A stretch of 64,000 nucleotides of DNA from CAVTOA01 sp963736285. GTDB taxonomy: Bacteria; Actinomycetota; Actinomycetes; Mycobacteriales; QHCE01. Every line of letters begins with the position of its first letter. The first letter of the stretch is position 1. The stretch spans positions 1,054,001-1,118,000 of the forward strand of contig CAVTOA010000003.1 of NCBI GenBank assembly GCA_963736285.1. Direction: 5' to 3'. Under the pieces are notes generated by a model. It was given only the letters and a program-made list of their open reading frames with translations. It did not search any database and was not told where the DNA came from. The position numbers and the translations under genes are program-made. Of this stretch, positions 52,606 to 61,661 are shown piece after piece.

Positions 52606-52974
52606 TTACCGTCGAGGTAATGCTGCTAGCTCTGTCAGGTGGTAGAGCAGTGCTGCGACGTGTTGGGCTTCGGGGAGGGCGAGATGGAAGCCGTGGGCGG
52701 TGTCGTCTGCGCCTAGCCATATTCGGGGGTGTTTCTCCGAGACTGGTTGCAGCAGATACAACGTGAGCCACTCAGCCGGATAGCCCTCCGGCGTTGGGTT
52801 GTTGCCGACATCGACAGATGGGTTGATGGCAACGCGGTATTCCTCACCGATGTGGAACTGGTCGTCTGACGCGTCGTTGTTCTTGTGATCAGTGCGGACA
52901 CACCACTGTGGACAGTGCTGGGTGTGATGTGAGGGCTGTGTGTGGTGATTGCTGGATTCACTATTGTCATTCAT
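52606..52974 (-). CDS. DUF6907-like protein
   Basis: 122 aa. N-terminus His/Ser/Asn-rich, then CPQWCVRTDHKNNDAS, the CPxWC...DH motif of the small actinomycete family DUF6907, then WLTLYLLQPVSEKHPRIWLG and a helical end (LPEAQHVAALLYHLTELAAL). Function unknown; frequent in actinomycete genomes and mobile elements. The last gene before attR. Its 5' leader region (52991-53070) has a diverged copy outside the element at 54723-54800. Confidence 0.72.
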   Translation of the reverse strand: MNDNSESSNHHTQPSHHTQHCPQWCVRTDHKNNDASDDQFHIGEEYRVAINPSVDVGNNPTPEGYPAEWLTLYLLQPVSEKHPRIWLGADDTAHGFHLALPEAQHVAALLYHLTELAALPRR

Positions 52975-52990
52975 GGGTCGGAAGCTCCGT

Positions 52991-53070
52991 TTCCGATCAA
53001 GGCTCCGGCCAGCGCTGTAATCGCTGCGCCGGGGCCGACTATTGAGTTATTGCGAGATGGTCATTAAATA
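52991..53070. repeat. Leader sequence with a diverged copy beyond attR
   Basis: About 80 bp similar (roughly 70% by eye) to 54723-54800; shared words include ttccgatcaag, cgctgcgc, and gatggtc followed by a taaata. Confidence 0.55.
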
Positions 53071-53121
53071 CACTTGTTAGTGCCCTCCTTTTTCGCGCGA
53101 AATCTTGAGTGAGAATAAGAG

Positions 53122-53137
53122 CGCGGGATATACGCGG
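53122..53137. repeat. 16-bp repeat near attR (possible recombinase arm site)
   Basis: cgcgggatatacgcgg, identical to 40695-40710. On the excised circle the two copies would flank attP, each less than 100 bp away. Confidence 0.55.
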
Positions 53138-53214
53138 ATAATCGAAATTCACTAGGAATAAGAAATTGCAAAAGCGCAGGTGAACCGCGTAATAACAATG
53201 TGGAGCACGCTCCA

Positions 53215-53274
53215 CTGTAAAACCGCCGGCTTAGCCTACGTTGGTTCGAATCCAACACCGGCCACACCAGCGAA
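53215..53274 (+). repeat. attR, 60-bp direct repeat (3' half of tRNA-Tyr)
   Basis: Matches 40546-40605 with one mismatch (g at 53260 where attL has c), which falls in the acceptor stem. No 5' half of a tRNA precedes it. Confidence 0.93.
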
Positions 53275-53569
53275 CATTGAACATATATGCAGTTCAGGGC
53301 CTTGAGAAACCTTTCTCGAGGCCTTTTGTGTTGTCTAGCTGCGTTCAGCGTTGTCCGGTTGTTTACGAGTCTCCGTGCAACATATGTGCAATGTTTTCAC
53401 TCAGACCTTCGGCTGTCGTGTACCCATCGCCATTTGAGTCCTCCCCGCCCCATTCTGGGACATCGGACTCTCACAACCACCGGACCACCACCAAGGACCC
53501 AGGTCACAGTGAAAGGGCCCCACGAATTCGGTCCCGCATCTCTTGGCATGTGTGCCTTAGCATGCTCGT

Positions 53570-54362
53570 ATGCGTGTTCGTCCGAAATCCGGGCATCGCC
53601 GCTTCGTGGCGGGAGTAGCCATAGCCGTTGGGGTATCCATTGGGGCGCTGGCGTGCCCAGAGCGATGGTGACAAGGTCCCGGGAAGCGTCAGATCACTGT
53701 TTCGCCAATGACAGCAAATACTCGGCTAGGCCAGTGGCCGGACCTTGGCGAGCAGATCTCCCGCGAAGGCTATGCCGGTCCGGTCCTGGGAGCACACACC
53801 AATTTGACGACACGGGTTACGACGACGGGGCGCCATGGTGGGATTGCGTGGCGTTCAGAATTCGCAGGTACCTCCGGGTACAGAGCGCGCATTGCAGCGT
53901 GCGTCAAATACGCTGATCCTCAATTTGGCGCACCGCCGCTAAACGTGAACTTCAACCGTCCCGACGATGTGACCGGGACGAGGCTCACTTTCACAAACCT
54001 TCGGCGTGATCTCGGGAAGCTGGATGTGACGGTTTCTTACCCTTCAGCCCGATCGGGATAAGGGCTTGGCCAACGTTTCATCGCTCACCAGCATTCCTAT
54101 CGATCCCCACGGCACTGTCTGTTTCGTTGCCGAATATTCCGGGCCGCCTCTGGGCCAAATTAGAGTTGAAGGCGATCAACCACCTGGGTATTACTGGTTT
54201 CACCCCAACCCTGATATGGAAGGGTCAGATAAAAAGCCCACGCATGCCACGTTCGTGAACACCCCCGCGTCCCGATTGCCGGCACGGCTCGCGCAGCAAG
54301 CCGCCGCGCAAAGCGCAGCGATTCCTCCGAAAGATATCTATCGCCAGCTCCACGGCCGATAA
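53570..54362 (+). pseudogene. Putative secreted protein, disrupted
   Basis: From ATG 53570 there is a signal-peptide-like start (MRVRPKSGHRRFVAGVAIAV, GVSIGALAC), an in-frame TGA at 53669, then an open part in the same frame (GQWPDLGEQISREGY, ARIAACVKYADPQFGAPPLN) to 54061, and a second part in the next frame (VSSLTSIPIDPHGTVCFVAE, PPGYYWFHPNPDMEG, PPKDIYRQLHGR) to 54362. The two parts look like one protein of about 260 aa with one extra base near 54055. I do not recognise the family. The short start at ATG 53708 would lack the signal peptide. Confidence 0.55.
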
Positions 54363-55046
54363 ACGCGTGAGGCTCTGGGCAAGACCTGGCGAAAGCGGTT
54401 CCGAGCCACGCGGGCGTTGCTTAGGTACTCCGCTGATTCGAGGACCGGATAAGAAGCGAGAGCAGGGACCACTCACTGCGCAGAAGGCCATCGGAGCGAG
54501 TTCGCGGGGTCGAGGCACTCGGCTCTCATCGCGTGCCCGGGCTGGCGTTCGTGCCTTCCGACAGTTAGCGCAGCTGTTGACGTTTACCACGGCTATCGCC
54601 GGATCAGCTCCCCAACGTCGACGATTTAACTGCTAGGAGTGCCGGGAAGGGCGTCTTAGGTGCGGGCAGAGGATAGCGGGTGACGGTGACCCACCTCGTC
54701 GAGAGGGATCCGCTGGAACTGATTCCGATCAAGACTCTGGCGGTGCGTCAACGCTGCGCTGGAGCTGGCCATTAATTTATTGTGGGATGGTCGATAAATA
54801 GACGATTCAGCGCCGTCGCAATTTCTGCCGGGTCGCTTTTTTGAGAATTGCGTGACCCGAGCGCACGGGCCTGAGGACGCCGCCGAGTTTAGCTGCTGGC
54901 GCGTCGCGGGGACCAGCGACCACCTGAGACTGAATCGCCGTTTCCCATTCACGGCGCAGGAGCTTCGCCTGCTCTCCGAGCACCCCTTTCTGAAGCTCGT
55001 TCTGGATTCTTGTTAGTTCAGCTTTGTGATTCGATACTCGTTTTCC
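54363..55046. other. Region with a relic of AICE-like sequence, no gene supported
   Basis: No ORF is convincing. The part 54723-54800 resembles the leader at 52991-53070 of the AICE, suggesting the remains of an earlier, related integration. Confidence 0.45.
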
Positions 55047-55509
55047 CTAGCCAAGGGTCATCCCTTCTGGAGTCAGACTTCTTGCTATGTGAGCGAGAAA
55101 TCCCAGCCGGTTTTTGATCCAATCAGGGAGGTTATCGGGAGGAGCCGTCGCTGGAATGTCCCTGTAAGTGACATTGAGCCCGCTTCGATGCCAGTGAATA
55201 AAGTCGGCCTCCGGCGCTATGTCAGCCGCTACAACAATGCGTTCGTAATCAGTCTCAGGTCCCACATGTGGGCGTTCCGAAGGTGGTGGCGTGGATAATT
55301 TGTGCGATGAGGACGCGCGCGCTCGTCGGAACCCCATTCCTTGCGGCCCATTCGTCGACTGCCATCGCCGATGCCATCTCAGTTGAGATGCCTATCTCCC
55401 TGGGGTAGAGCAGTTGAGCCTGAACACTTGCGGGGGCGTTATCTCTAAATGTGGAGCCTTGGTGGCCAAAGTCGTGACCGATCGGGGCACGTTTAATGGC
55501 CTGGGCCAC
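55047..55509 (-). pseudogene. Possible HD-domain phosphohydrolase fragment, one frameshift
   Basis: First frame: AIKRAPIGHDFGHQGSTFRD, MASAMAVDEWAARNGVPTSA, VLIAQIIHATTFGTP. Second frame from about 55270: HVGPETDYERIVVAADIAPE, FIHWHRSGLNVTYRDIPATA, IKNRLGFLAHIARSLTPEG. The HD-x-x-H pattern in the first part and the LIxxxIxAT / ADIA pattern later fit HD-superfamily hydrolases, but the match is weak. The frame is open upstream of 55509 to about 55575, so the true N-terminus may be missing or broken too. Confidence 0.4.
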
Positions 55510-55741
55510 TGCGATCGGTGGGACTTGGGAGCCCAGTGCGAATTCTCCACCATCGCTAGCGCAATTCGAAGTTTACCTAATGCGTTCCACTGCCTTGAGT
55601 TGTCACGTAGCGAGGTCTGGCATTTTCTGCCGTCGCCTGGGGCATTTGCTTAGCCGGGGTTGCGGATCTCCCGGACGAAATCGGAGCGGTGTCGAAGGGA
55701 GGGACGTGGCGTGCTCGATGCTCGCACCGTTGAGCCGTTTG

Positions 55742-56125
55742 CTAAACAAATAGCTCGATCGTTGCCGCTAAACCGGATAGGACAGTGGCGAGGCTGACGC
55801 AGGTTGCGAGCTTCTCTTTAGGGCCAGCGAACAAATCCTTGTAGAGCTGATCCCAATTGCGTGGCTTGAGCATCTTGACGCGTTGCCATTTGTGGTGCTT
55901 TAGCCGACATCCCCTTAGTAGTCCGTACGAATTGTTTCGGCATGGTCCTTTTCTGCCTTCCACGCCGCAGAAAAAGGGTGCTTGAAACACCAAATAGACC
56001 GCGACCAATGTCGATAGGGCGATCAAGACGAGGGGAGTGACGTGGGTGCCCCACCATGTCAGGATCAAAACACCGAAAAGAAAATAGCCCCAGTATGGTC
56101 TTAATTTTCTGAGTTGTCGCTTCAC
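55742..56125 (-). CDS. Small membrane protein, unknown function
   Basis: 127 aa. Two adjacent N-terminal membrane segments (YWGYFLFGVLILTWWGTHV and PLVLIALSTLVAVYLVFQAP), then a cytoplasmic or external loop with four Cys (FFCGVEGRKGPCRNNSYGLL, GCRLKHHKWQRVKM, a possible metal site with His), and a third segment at the end (CVSLATVLSGLAATIELFV). Similar membrane proteins occur in other actinomycetes as I recall; no function is known. ATG 56125. Confidence 0.7.
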   Translation of the reverse strand: MKRQLRKLRPYWGYFLFGVLILTWWGTHVTPLVLIALSTLVAVYLVFQAPFFCGVEGRKGPCRNNSYGLLRGCRLKHHKWQRVKMLKPRNWDQLYKDLFAGPKEKLATCVSLATVLSGLAATIELFV

Positions 56126-56251
56126 GAATCCTGAAGATAATCGCTGACTTGACCATGATTCGAAGTTTTCGCAATTTGGTCCTAATGAGACTGAATATGT
56201 CTATAATCCTGCCTTCGCAACTGTTGCGGTAGTGAGCGAAGCGCGCTAACG

Positions 56252-56872
56252 CTAGCTATTGGTCGTGGTGGACATGTAGCTCTGTTCAGGGGCAGGAAGG
56301 CTTGCGCTCATGGTGGCCGGGGAAGGCTGCGCCTCGCCGGGATTGTCGTCTGTGGAGCGCTTGCGACGTTTTTTCACCAATCTGCCGCGCTCATCTCGCT
56401 CGCCCTTAGTGAGGCCATCCGTAATCGTTGCGATCCCTACGAAGCTTGCCGCTGCACCGACGGGGAAGAGCGTCAACCACCAGCCGCCATGGAATGCCAG
56501 AACGATCGGGTAGACGCCGAGCGCTAGGAATATTAGCCCGGTAACAACGGTGGATGCGTGGCGCCGCTTTACGGTTTCGTGCTCGATGAGCCGTTGAACT
56601 TGAAGGCCGATGCTTTCTCTGAAGGCGTCGCGATGCGGCAGATCTTCTGGCAACAGTTTGTATAGCTCGAGGTCCGCTTTGATTCGGGATCTTCTGCCTC
56701 CACGCGGCCAATATTGAATTCCCGCGATGGCCAGCGGTAATAGTGCCAGCAAGAGCTTCGATGCGGTGTCCCAGATCACGGTTGCATGATCGCAGTTCTC
56801 CGCGCTCCTGGCTAGAACTGAATTCTGGGCGACGCACGCCGCCCAATTGTCCGAGCAGATTAGATAGTCCAT
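56252..56872 (-). CDS. Membrane protein, unknown function
   Basis: 206 aa. Membrane segments at about 38-55 (KLLLALLPLAIAGIQYW), 108-128 (VVTGLIFLALGVYPIVLAF) and 133-152. The cytoplasmic loop between the first two is charged and helical. The C-terminus is basic (KKRRKRS) and then Pro/Ser-rich. No family recognised. ATG 56872. Not clearly in an operon with the gene at 55742 (126-bp gap). Confidence 0.65.
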   Translation of the reverse strand: MDYLICSDNWAACVAQNSVLARSAENCDHATVIWDTASKLLLALLPLAIAGIQYWPRGGRRSRIKADLELYKLLPEDLPHRDAFRESIGLQVQRLIEHETVKRRHASTVVTGLIFLALGVYPIVLAFHGGWWLTLFPVGAAASFVGIATITDGLTKGERDERGRLVKKRRKRSTDDNPGEAQPSPATMSASLPAPEQSYMSTTTNS

Positions 56873-57522
56873 ATTGGCTTGCTCCGCGCCCGAACGTCAG
56901 CGATCCAGAAACCTCAGTCCTTATAAGAGGAACAGCGCAGCCAAAGCTTTCCTCTCCTATGTGGACATGAGGATCACCCGATCAGGTCACGCTACGTGAG
57001 TACGGATCACCAAGCACCCTTCAGTGGCGACCGCGTCACCACGGGCGATACGAAAGCGTTCAAATGTTCCGCCTGGTACACCTGAGCGTGGACTCAATTT
57101 AATGAGTGCAGAATTAAAATGCCAACACTTTATGGAGGGCACCAATGAATGGACGGCGCCTTTAACTATGCTCGAATACCAGCGATTGTTTTTACTAAGC
57201 TAAATCGAAGACCAATATGGCTATCGCGGCTATTAATCGCGGTATCAACCGGCGTAAGGGCGTTAATGCCTTACTGTCCGAAATCGACGAAGCCGCTGGC
57301 CAGCGGCGCGTCAACGCGACACGCGCGGCAAATATAGGACTTTAAAAATGGTGTACAGCGGGGCGCTGGAGTGGCGCACGCTCACAAGGAAGCACCCTCT
57401 ATTTTCTGTTTGTTCTAAATGCGGCTTTCTCGTGTAATAGTTGGCCGCTGCACATTTGTGTGTACGTCAGGTTGGGCTTCATTGGACGCCCGTCCTGCGG
57501 ATGTTCAAAGGGGACTCGTTCT
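56873..57522. other. Intergenic region, nothing recognised
   Basis: 650 bp, A/T-richer in its middle (57100-57230). Short ORFs are not convincing. It should contain the promoter of the ice-binding-like gene. Confidence 0.45.
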
Positions 57523-58776
57523 ATGACGATGACAGGTGAACGCATCCGCTGGCTTAGGCAGGTAATCCTGCCGAGCTTGGTGGGTTTGGCCGCGGTCGCC
57601 ATGGTGGCGACAGTGCTCGTCCTGAGCCCGACCGGTGCACGAGCGGCTGATGCTCCGGTGGGGTTGGGGACGGCCGCTAACTTCTCAGTATTGGCGGGGT
57701 CGACGGTTACTAATACCGGCCCTTCAGTGTTGGCGCAAGATCTCGGAGTGCAACCTGGAAGCGCCGCTCCAGGATTCCCTCCCGGGCTAGTCCTGGGCGA
57801 GACGCACCTTGCCGATGCGGTTGCACTGCAAGCCAAGAGCGATTTGACCACCGCGTACAACGACGCGGCTGGTCGTACTCCATTTACCAATGTCGCGTCT
57901 GAGCTTGGGGGCACGACGCTGACACCCGGCGTCTACCGAGTTGGGGCGGCGCAGGTCACAGGGCAGTTGACGCTCGATGCTCAAGGTGACTCTCAGGCGG
58001 TGTTTATTTTTCAGATCGATTCGACGCTGATCACAGCGTCGAATAGCAGTGTGGTGTTTATCAACGGCGCCTCGCCGTGCAACGTGTACTGGAAGGTGGG
58101 TAGTTCAGCGACATTGGGGACCGGGACCGCTTTTGTCGGCAACATAATGGCGTTGGCCTCGATCACTATGAACACTGGCGCCACGCTTGAGGGACGGGCA
58201 TTGGCGCAAACCGGGGCGGTGACGCTCGACAGCAACGTCATCACCGAACCAATTTGCCAGTCTCCCACCGGGACTCCGACTGGTCCGCCGACGGGTACGC
58301 CGACGGGTACGCCTACGGGTACACCCACTGGGCCGCCCACGGGTACGACGGGGCCGCCCACGGTACTCACGGGTCCGCCCACGGGTACGCCTACGGGTCC
58401 GCCCACCGGGACTCCAACTTGTCCTCCCACCGGGACGCCTACGGGGACACCCACTGGGCCGCCCACCGGGACACCCACCGGGCCGCCCACCGGGACACCT
58501 ACGGGTACGCCTACGGGTCCGCCTACGGGGACACCCACTGGGCCGCCCACGGGTACACCTACGGGTCCGCCCACCGGGACGCCAACAGAGTCCTCATCTG
58601 TGGTTCCCGTGATTCATCCGAACCACCATGGACCTGGTGGACATAACAATGGATCTGGTCTTTTGCCGGTAACCGGCAGTGGGCTACTACCAGTCATGCT
58701 CAGCACTGGAGCGGCGCTGGTCGTGCTCGGACCGATCCTGTTGTTTGTCTACCGGCGACGCACGCGCCGATCCTGA
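57523..58776 (+). CDS. DUF3494 ice-binding-like protein with Pro/Thr/Gly repeats and sortase signal
   Basis: 417 aa from ATG 57523 (aaagggg ribosome binding site). Signal peptide about 1-41. DUF3494 beta-solenoid domain about 43-240 (GLGTAANFSVLAGSTVTNTG, TTAYNDAAGRTP, LGGTTLTPGVYRVG, VTLDSNVITEPICQ). A stalk of PTGTPTGPP repeats (246-356), then LPVTG, a membrane helix and RRRTRRS, a class of cell-wall sorting signal. Such proteins bind ice in cold organisms, but many homologues are adhesins. Surface anchoring is strongly supported; ice binding is not. Confidence 0.88.
   Translation: MTMTGERIRWLRQVILPSLVGLAAVAMVATVLVLSPTGARAADAPVGLGTAANFSVLAGSTVTNTGPSVLAQDLGVQPGSAAPGFPPGLVLGETHLADAVALQAKSDLTTAYNDAAGRTPFTNVASELGGTTLTPGVYRVGAAQVTGQLTLDAQGDSQAVFIFQIDSTLITASNSSVVFINGASPCNVYWKVGSSATLGTGTAFVGNIMALASITMNTGATLEGRALAQTGAVTLDSNVITEPICQSPTGTPTGPPTGTPTGTPTGTPTGPPTGTTGPPTVLTGPPTGTPTGPPTGTPTCPPTGTPTGTPTGPPTGTPTGPPTGTPTGTPTGPPTGTPTGPPTGTPTGPPTGTPTESSSVVPVIHPNHHGPGGHNNGSGLLPVTGSGLLPVMLSTGAALVVLGPILLFVYRRRTRRS
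58258..58590. repeat. Coding repeat of ggtacgcctac-type units (PTGTPTGPP)
   Basis: Short tandem units of 9 and 18 bp encoding Pro-Thr-Gly and Pro-Pro-Thr-Gly steps. Likely to vary in number between strains. Confidence 0.85.
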
Positions 58777-58781
58777 CCAAT

Positions 58782-58811
58782 GGCGCGACCGGTGACCATT
58801 CCGGTCGCGCC
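58782..58811 (+). terminator. Hairpin after the ice-binding-like gene
   Basis: 11-bp stem ggcgcgaccgg/ccggtcgcgcc with 8-nt loop, 6 bp after the stop; no T-run. Confidence 0.6.
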
Positions 58812-58961
58812 TCGTCCGGGTAGCTAGTCGCATTGAGCTAGCTAATGACGTTGCGTAAAGAGCGCGGTGCATCTGGTTCGTCTAGGTTGGCTAGCTCGTA
58901 GCCGCCTAGACGGACCAGAGCTGTATGCGGCATTTGTAGTTGCGGGAGGCAAGAGCTCACC

Positions 58962-59522
58962 ATGGCTAGGTTGATCTATTCGGCAATCACGTCACTCGAC
59001 GGCTATGTGGCAGACGACGAGGGCAAGTTCGACTGGGCCGCGCCAGATGAGGAGGTGCATGCGTTCGTTAACGATCTTGAGCGCTCAGTCGGCACCTATC
59101 TTTATGGGCGTCGAATGTATGAGGTGATGGCTTACTGGGAGACCGCGGATGCGGTTGCGGATCAGTCGCCGGCCGCCCAGTACTTCGCGCAACTGTGGCG
59201 GGCAGCCGACAAGATTGTGTACTCCACGACGCTAAAAGAAACGTCTACTTCCAAGACTCGGCTAGAGCGGAGATTTGACCTCGAGACCGTTAGGCAGATG
59301 AAAGTTTCTTCCGACAGGGACATCACAATAGGTGGTCCAGGCCTTGCCGCGTGGGCGATCCGTGCGGGCTTGGTCAATGAGTATCAGCTGTTTGTCATGC
59401 CGACGGTGGTGGGGAGTGGTAACCATTGGCTACCCAAGGACGTTCGCTATGGGCTCGAGCTGGTGGAGGAGCGCGGTTTCGGCAACGGCACCGTGTACTT
59501 GCACTATCGCGACCGTAGATAG
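58962..59522 (+). CDS. Dihydrofolate-reductase-fold (RibD C-terminal-like) reductase
   Basis: 186 aa. Typical start MARLIYSAITSLDGYVADDE, the WAAPDEEVHAFVNDLERSVG and TYLYGRRMYEVMAYWE motifs, and ITIGGPGLAAWAIRAGLVNE near 125-145 (NADPH-binding loop). Members of this family are common in actinomycetes; they reduce unknown substrates and are not true DHFR. ATG 58962 follows gggaggcaagag. The frame is intact. Confidence 0.9.
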   Translation: MARLIYSAITSLDGYVADDEGKFDWAAPDEEVHAFVNDLERSVGTYLYGRRMYEVMAYWETADAVADQSPAAQYFAQLWRAADKIVYSTTLKETSTSKTRLERRFDLETVRQMKVSSDRDITIGGPGLAAWAIRAGLVNEYQLFVMPTVVGSGNHWLPKDVRYGLELVEERGFGNGTVYLHYRDRR

Positions 59523-59541
59523 GCGGGGCGGAGTCTTATCT

Positions 59542-59583
59542 ACAATGCGGGGTCACCGGGCAGTGTCGGTGACCCCGCATTGT
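59542..59583. terminator. Bidirectional hairpin between convergent genes
   Basis: 17-bp perfect stem (acaatgcggggtcaccg) at 59542-59558 and 59567-59583, 8-nt loop. Confidence 0.75.
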
Positions 59584-59619
59584 GCTTTCAGCGTTTGCGA
59601 CCAACTCGGTGGCAGCTAT

Positions 59620-60039
59620 CTACCGTTGATCCGCGAGACGCTCGCGTAGACGTCGCTCCCGTTCTCTGAGCTCTGGAGTGAATTCGTCGCCGAATTCCTC
59701 TTCTTCGAAGATCTGTCGGATTTCGAGTTCTACGCCTTCGTCGAATGGTGCACGCTTCATCCACTTGATGGCTTCTTGCAGGGAGCTTGCCTCTATGAGC
59801 CAGAACCCTGCGATCAGTCCTGGTGCCCCCACAAATGGGCCGTTCCTTACAGTTTGTTCACCACCGGAAAACCGTATGCGTGCGCCGTCTGAACTGGGAT
59901 GGAGGCCTTCTCCGGCGATCATTACCCCAGCCTTTGCCATCTCTTCGTTGAAACTGCCCATGTCGGCGAGTTGCTTTTCGGTCGGCATCATGCCGGCTTC
60001 GGAGTCTGCGTTGGCTGGCACCATAACCATAAATCGCAT
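59620..60039 (-). CDS. YCII-related (DGPF-type) protein
   Basis: 139 aa from ATG 60039, preceded by agaggaac. MRFMVMVPANADSEAGMMPT, EMAKAGVMIAGEGLHPSSDG, GPFVGAPGLIAGFWLIEASS and AIKWMKRAPFDEGVELEIRQ are the ordered motifs of the YCII-related family often annotated as DGPF-domain proteins. The C-terminal end is Glu/Arg-rich. Function unknown; often near sigma factors elsewhere, not here. Confidence 0.9.
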   Translation of the reverse strand: MRFMVMVPANADSEAGMMPTEKQLADMGSFNEEMAKAGVMIAGEGLHPSSDGARIRFSGGEQTVRNGPFVGAPGLIAGFWLIEASSLQEAIKWMKRAPFDEGVELEIRQIFEEEEFGDEFTPELRERERRLRERLADQR

Positions 60040-60297
60040 TGTTGTTCCTCTTTCCAGCTCGATGGCGGTTGCGACCACGCGGTCTGCTGCCGGAAACAAG
60101 AACCCTGTTCCCTCGCGCAGAATGTTCGCGGGCTAAAGCTTTACCACTTAATTCCTGCAAAGTAGGTTATTTACGTTATTTCCATTAATTAACCCATATT
60201 AGGTTGGTGGCGGCATGAACTTTCGTTGCGAGCGCTCTTGTCGCTCATTTCTGGGCGTTGGAGTTGCCCTTGTCGCTACCCGTTGGGCTCGGGAGCT

Positions 60298-61560
60298 GTG
60301 ATACATGCGCGTAGTCGCGCGGCTGGCCGTTGGACTGGCGCCGTCATTTTGCTGGTCGTTGGGGTACTGGCTGTTACCGTGAGCATTTTTGCCGTCTTTG
60401 TGCGGGACCAACTGCTCGACACTGACAGCTATGTGAAGACGGTGAGCCCGCTGGCGGAAAATCCAGCCGTGCAGACCGCGATTGCGCACCGCCTTACCGA
60501 CGAGATCACCAAGAAAGCGGACCTCCAGGGCCGCATCAACGATGCCTTGCAGAGCATTGATCGCGATCGTCTCGCGGACAGGCTTAGCATATTGAGCGGT
60601 CCTGTCGCTGACGCTTTAGGTAAGTGGCTCTATGGGCGTGTGCTGGAGATAGTGAAAAGTCGCCAATTCGCTACCGCCTGGGATGCGGCGAACCGAGCGG
60701 CGCACGAGCAACTGAAACAGGTACTCACTGGCTCTGACAGTGGCGTGGTTCGTAGTTCCGGCACGACGGTCTCTATCGACGTCGGTGCCTTCGTGGGCGT
60801 ATTGACGAAGCAACTTCAAGAGCGAGGGTTTGGGCTCGCGGGCAAAATCCCAAAATTCTCACTCCAGTACACGATCTTGCAATCCGATCAGTTGCCGCGC
60901 ATTCGGTCGGCAGTCTCCACATTGGACAAATTGGCCACTTGGTTGCCATTGCTTGGCATGCTCTTGATTGTGTTCGGCGTTTTCGTGGCGCCAAGCCGAC
61001 GGCGTGGGCTCCTCATTACCGGACTGTTGGTGGCGTTGTTTGGGGTGGTAGTCCTCATTGCCTTGAACTACGGACGTCATCGATATCTGGCCGAGCTGCC
61101 AGCGAGCGTGGGTTCTCCGGGGGCGGCGGCTGCCATCTTCGACACGTTGCTGCGCACGGTTCTCGCGGCCGGGCGACTTGAACTTGTGCTGGGGATCGGC
61201 CTTGCGGTCGGAGCCTGGCTATTCGGTCCGGCGCGGGCAGCTACATGGGTGCGCCAGCGGGTGGGAAGCGGCCTTGATTTTCTCGCCGACAGACTGCATC
61301 GCACCGGAGTTCAGTTGGACTGGGCCCGCTGGATTCCCGCATGGCGGCCATGGCTCATCGGCGGGGTAGGGGCGCTATTTTTGCTCGTGTGGTTGATCTG
61401 GGATCCGCTACGCCTAGCGACATTGGCCTGGTTGGGAGGCTTCACACTTGTCTTGTGGGGCGTGGTGGAAGTGCTCTCACGTGCGGTGACGGCTAGGGGT
61501 TCGAGTGGCTCAGAACCGGTCACGGTCACTCATGGCGATGCTGCTAAGCAAGAGAAGTGA
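60298..61560 (+). CDS. Multi-pass membrane protein with extracellular helical domain
   Basis: About 420 aa from GTG 60298 (a TTG at 60226 is in frame). One membrane helix near the N-terminus (GAVILLVVGVLAVTVSIFAV), then an external helical domain of about 170 aa (DTDSYVKTVSPLAENPAVQT, HRLTDEITKKADLQGRINDA), then helices at about 220-270, 300-320 and 355-395. Similar proteins are common in actinomycetes as uncharacterised membrane proteins. No catalytic motif. The frame is intact. Confidence 0.75.
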   Translation: MIHARSRAAGRWTGAVILLVVGVLAVTVSIFAVFVRDQLLDTDSYVKTVSPLAENPAVQTAIAHRLTDEITKKADLQGRINDALQSIDRDRLADRLSILSGPVADALGKWLYGRVLEIVKSRQFATAWDAANRAAHEQLKQVLTGSDSGVVRSSGTTVSIDVGAFVGVLTKQLQERGFGLAGKIPKFSLQYTILQSDQLPRIRSAVSTLDKLATWLPLLGMLLIVFGVFVAPSRRRGLLITGLLVALFGVVVLIALNYGRHRYLAELPASVGSPGAAAAIFDTLLRTVLAAGRLELVLGIGLAVGAWLFGPARAATWVRQRVGSGLDFLADRLHRTGVQLDWARWIPAWRPWLIGGVGALFLLVWLIWDPLRLATLAWLGGFTLVLWGVVEVLSRAVTARGSSGSEPVTVTHGDAAKQEK

Positions 61561-61603
61561 CCATCGATCGATGGGTCGGAACAGGATGTGCCGCGGATAT
61601 ACC

Positions 61604-61631
61604 GATGGGGCGGCCGGCAGACCGCCCCATC
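61604..61631. terminator. Hairpin between convergent membrane-protein genes
   Basis: 10-bp stem gatggggcgg/ccgccccatc with 8-nt loop, 44 bp after the plus-strand stop and 31 bp after the minus-strand stop. Confidence 0.65.
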
Positions 61632-61661
61632 AAGGTACTCACTGCTCCGTGCGGTGCGGAT

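Larger units (their letters stand above)
40546..53274. mobile_element. Actinomycete integrative and conjugative element (pSAM2-type) in tRNA-Tyr
   Basis: 12.7-kb element between two 60-bp direct repeats that differ at one position. It contains int, xis, repSA-like, an FtsK/TraB-like gene, small orfs, a Pra-like activator, an XRE regulator cassette and toxin-antitoxin modules; almost all are on the minus strand. The layout int-xis-rep next to one att site is that of pSAM2-type AICEs, which excise, replicate by rolling circle and move as double-stranded DNA. The transfer gene has two frameshifts; if real, transfer is lost. Confidence 0.92.

Noticed and set aside
53215..53274. Second tRNA-Tyr gene
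   Set aside because: Only the 3' half is present and the 5' flank does not form an acceptor or D-stem; it is attR.
54225..54952. Several ORFs of 90-120 aa on both strands
   Set aside because: No ribosome binding sites, no motifs, and Arg/Ser-rich shadow composition.
58258..58590. CRISPR-like repeat array
   Set aside because: The repeats are short, in frame and encode Pro/Thr/Gly steps; there are no spacers of constant length and no cas genes.
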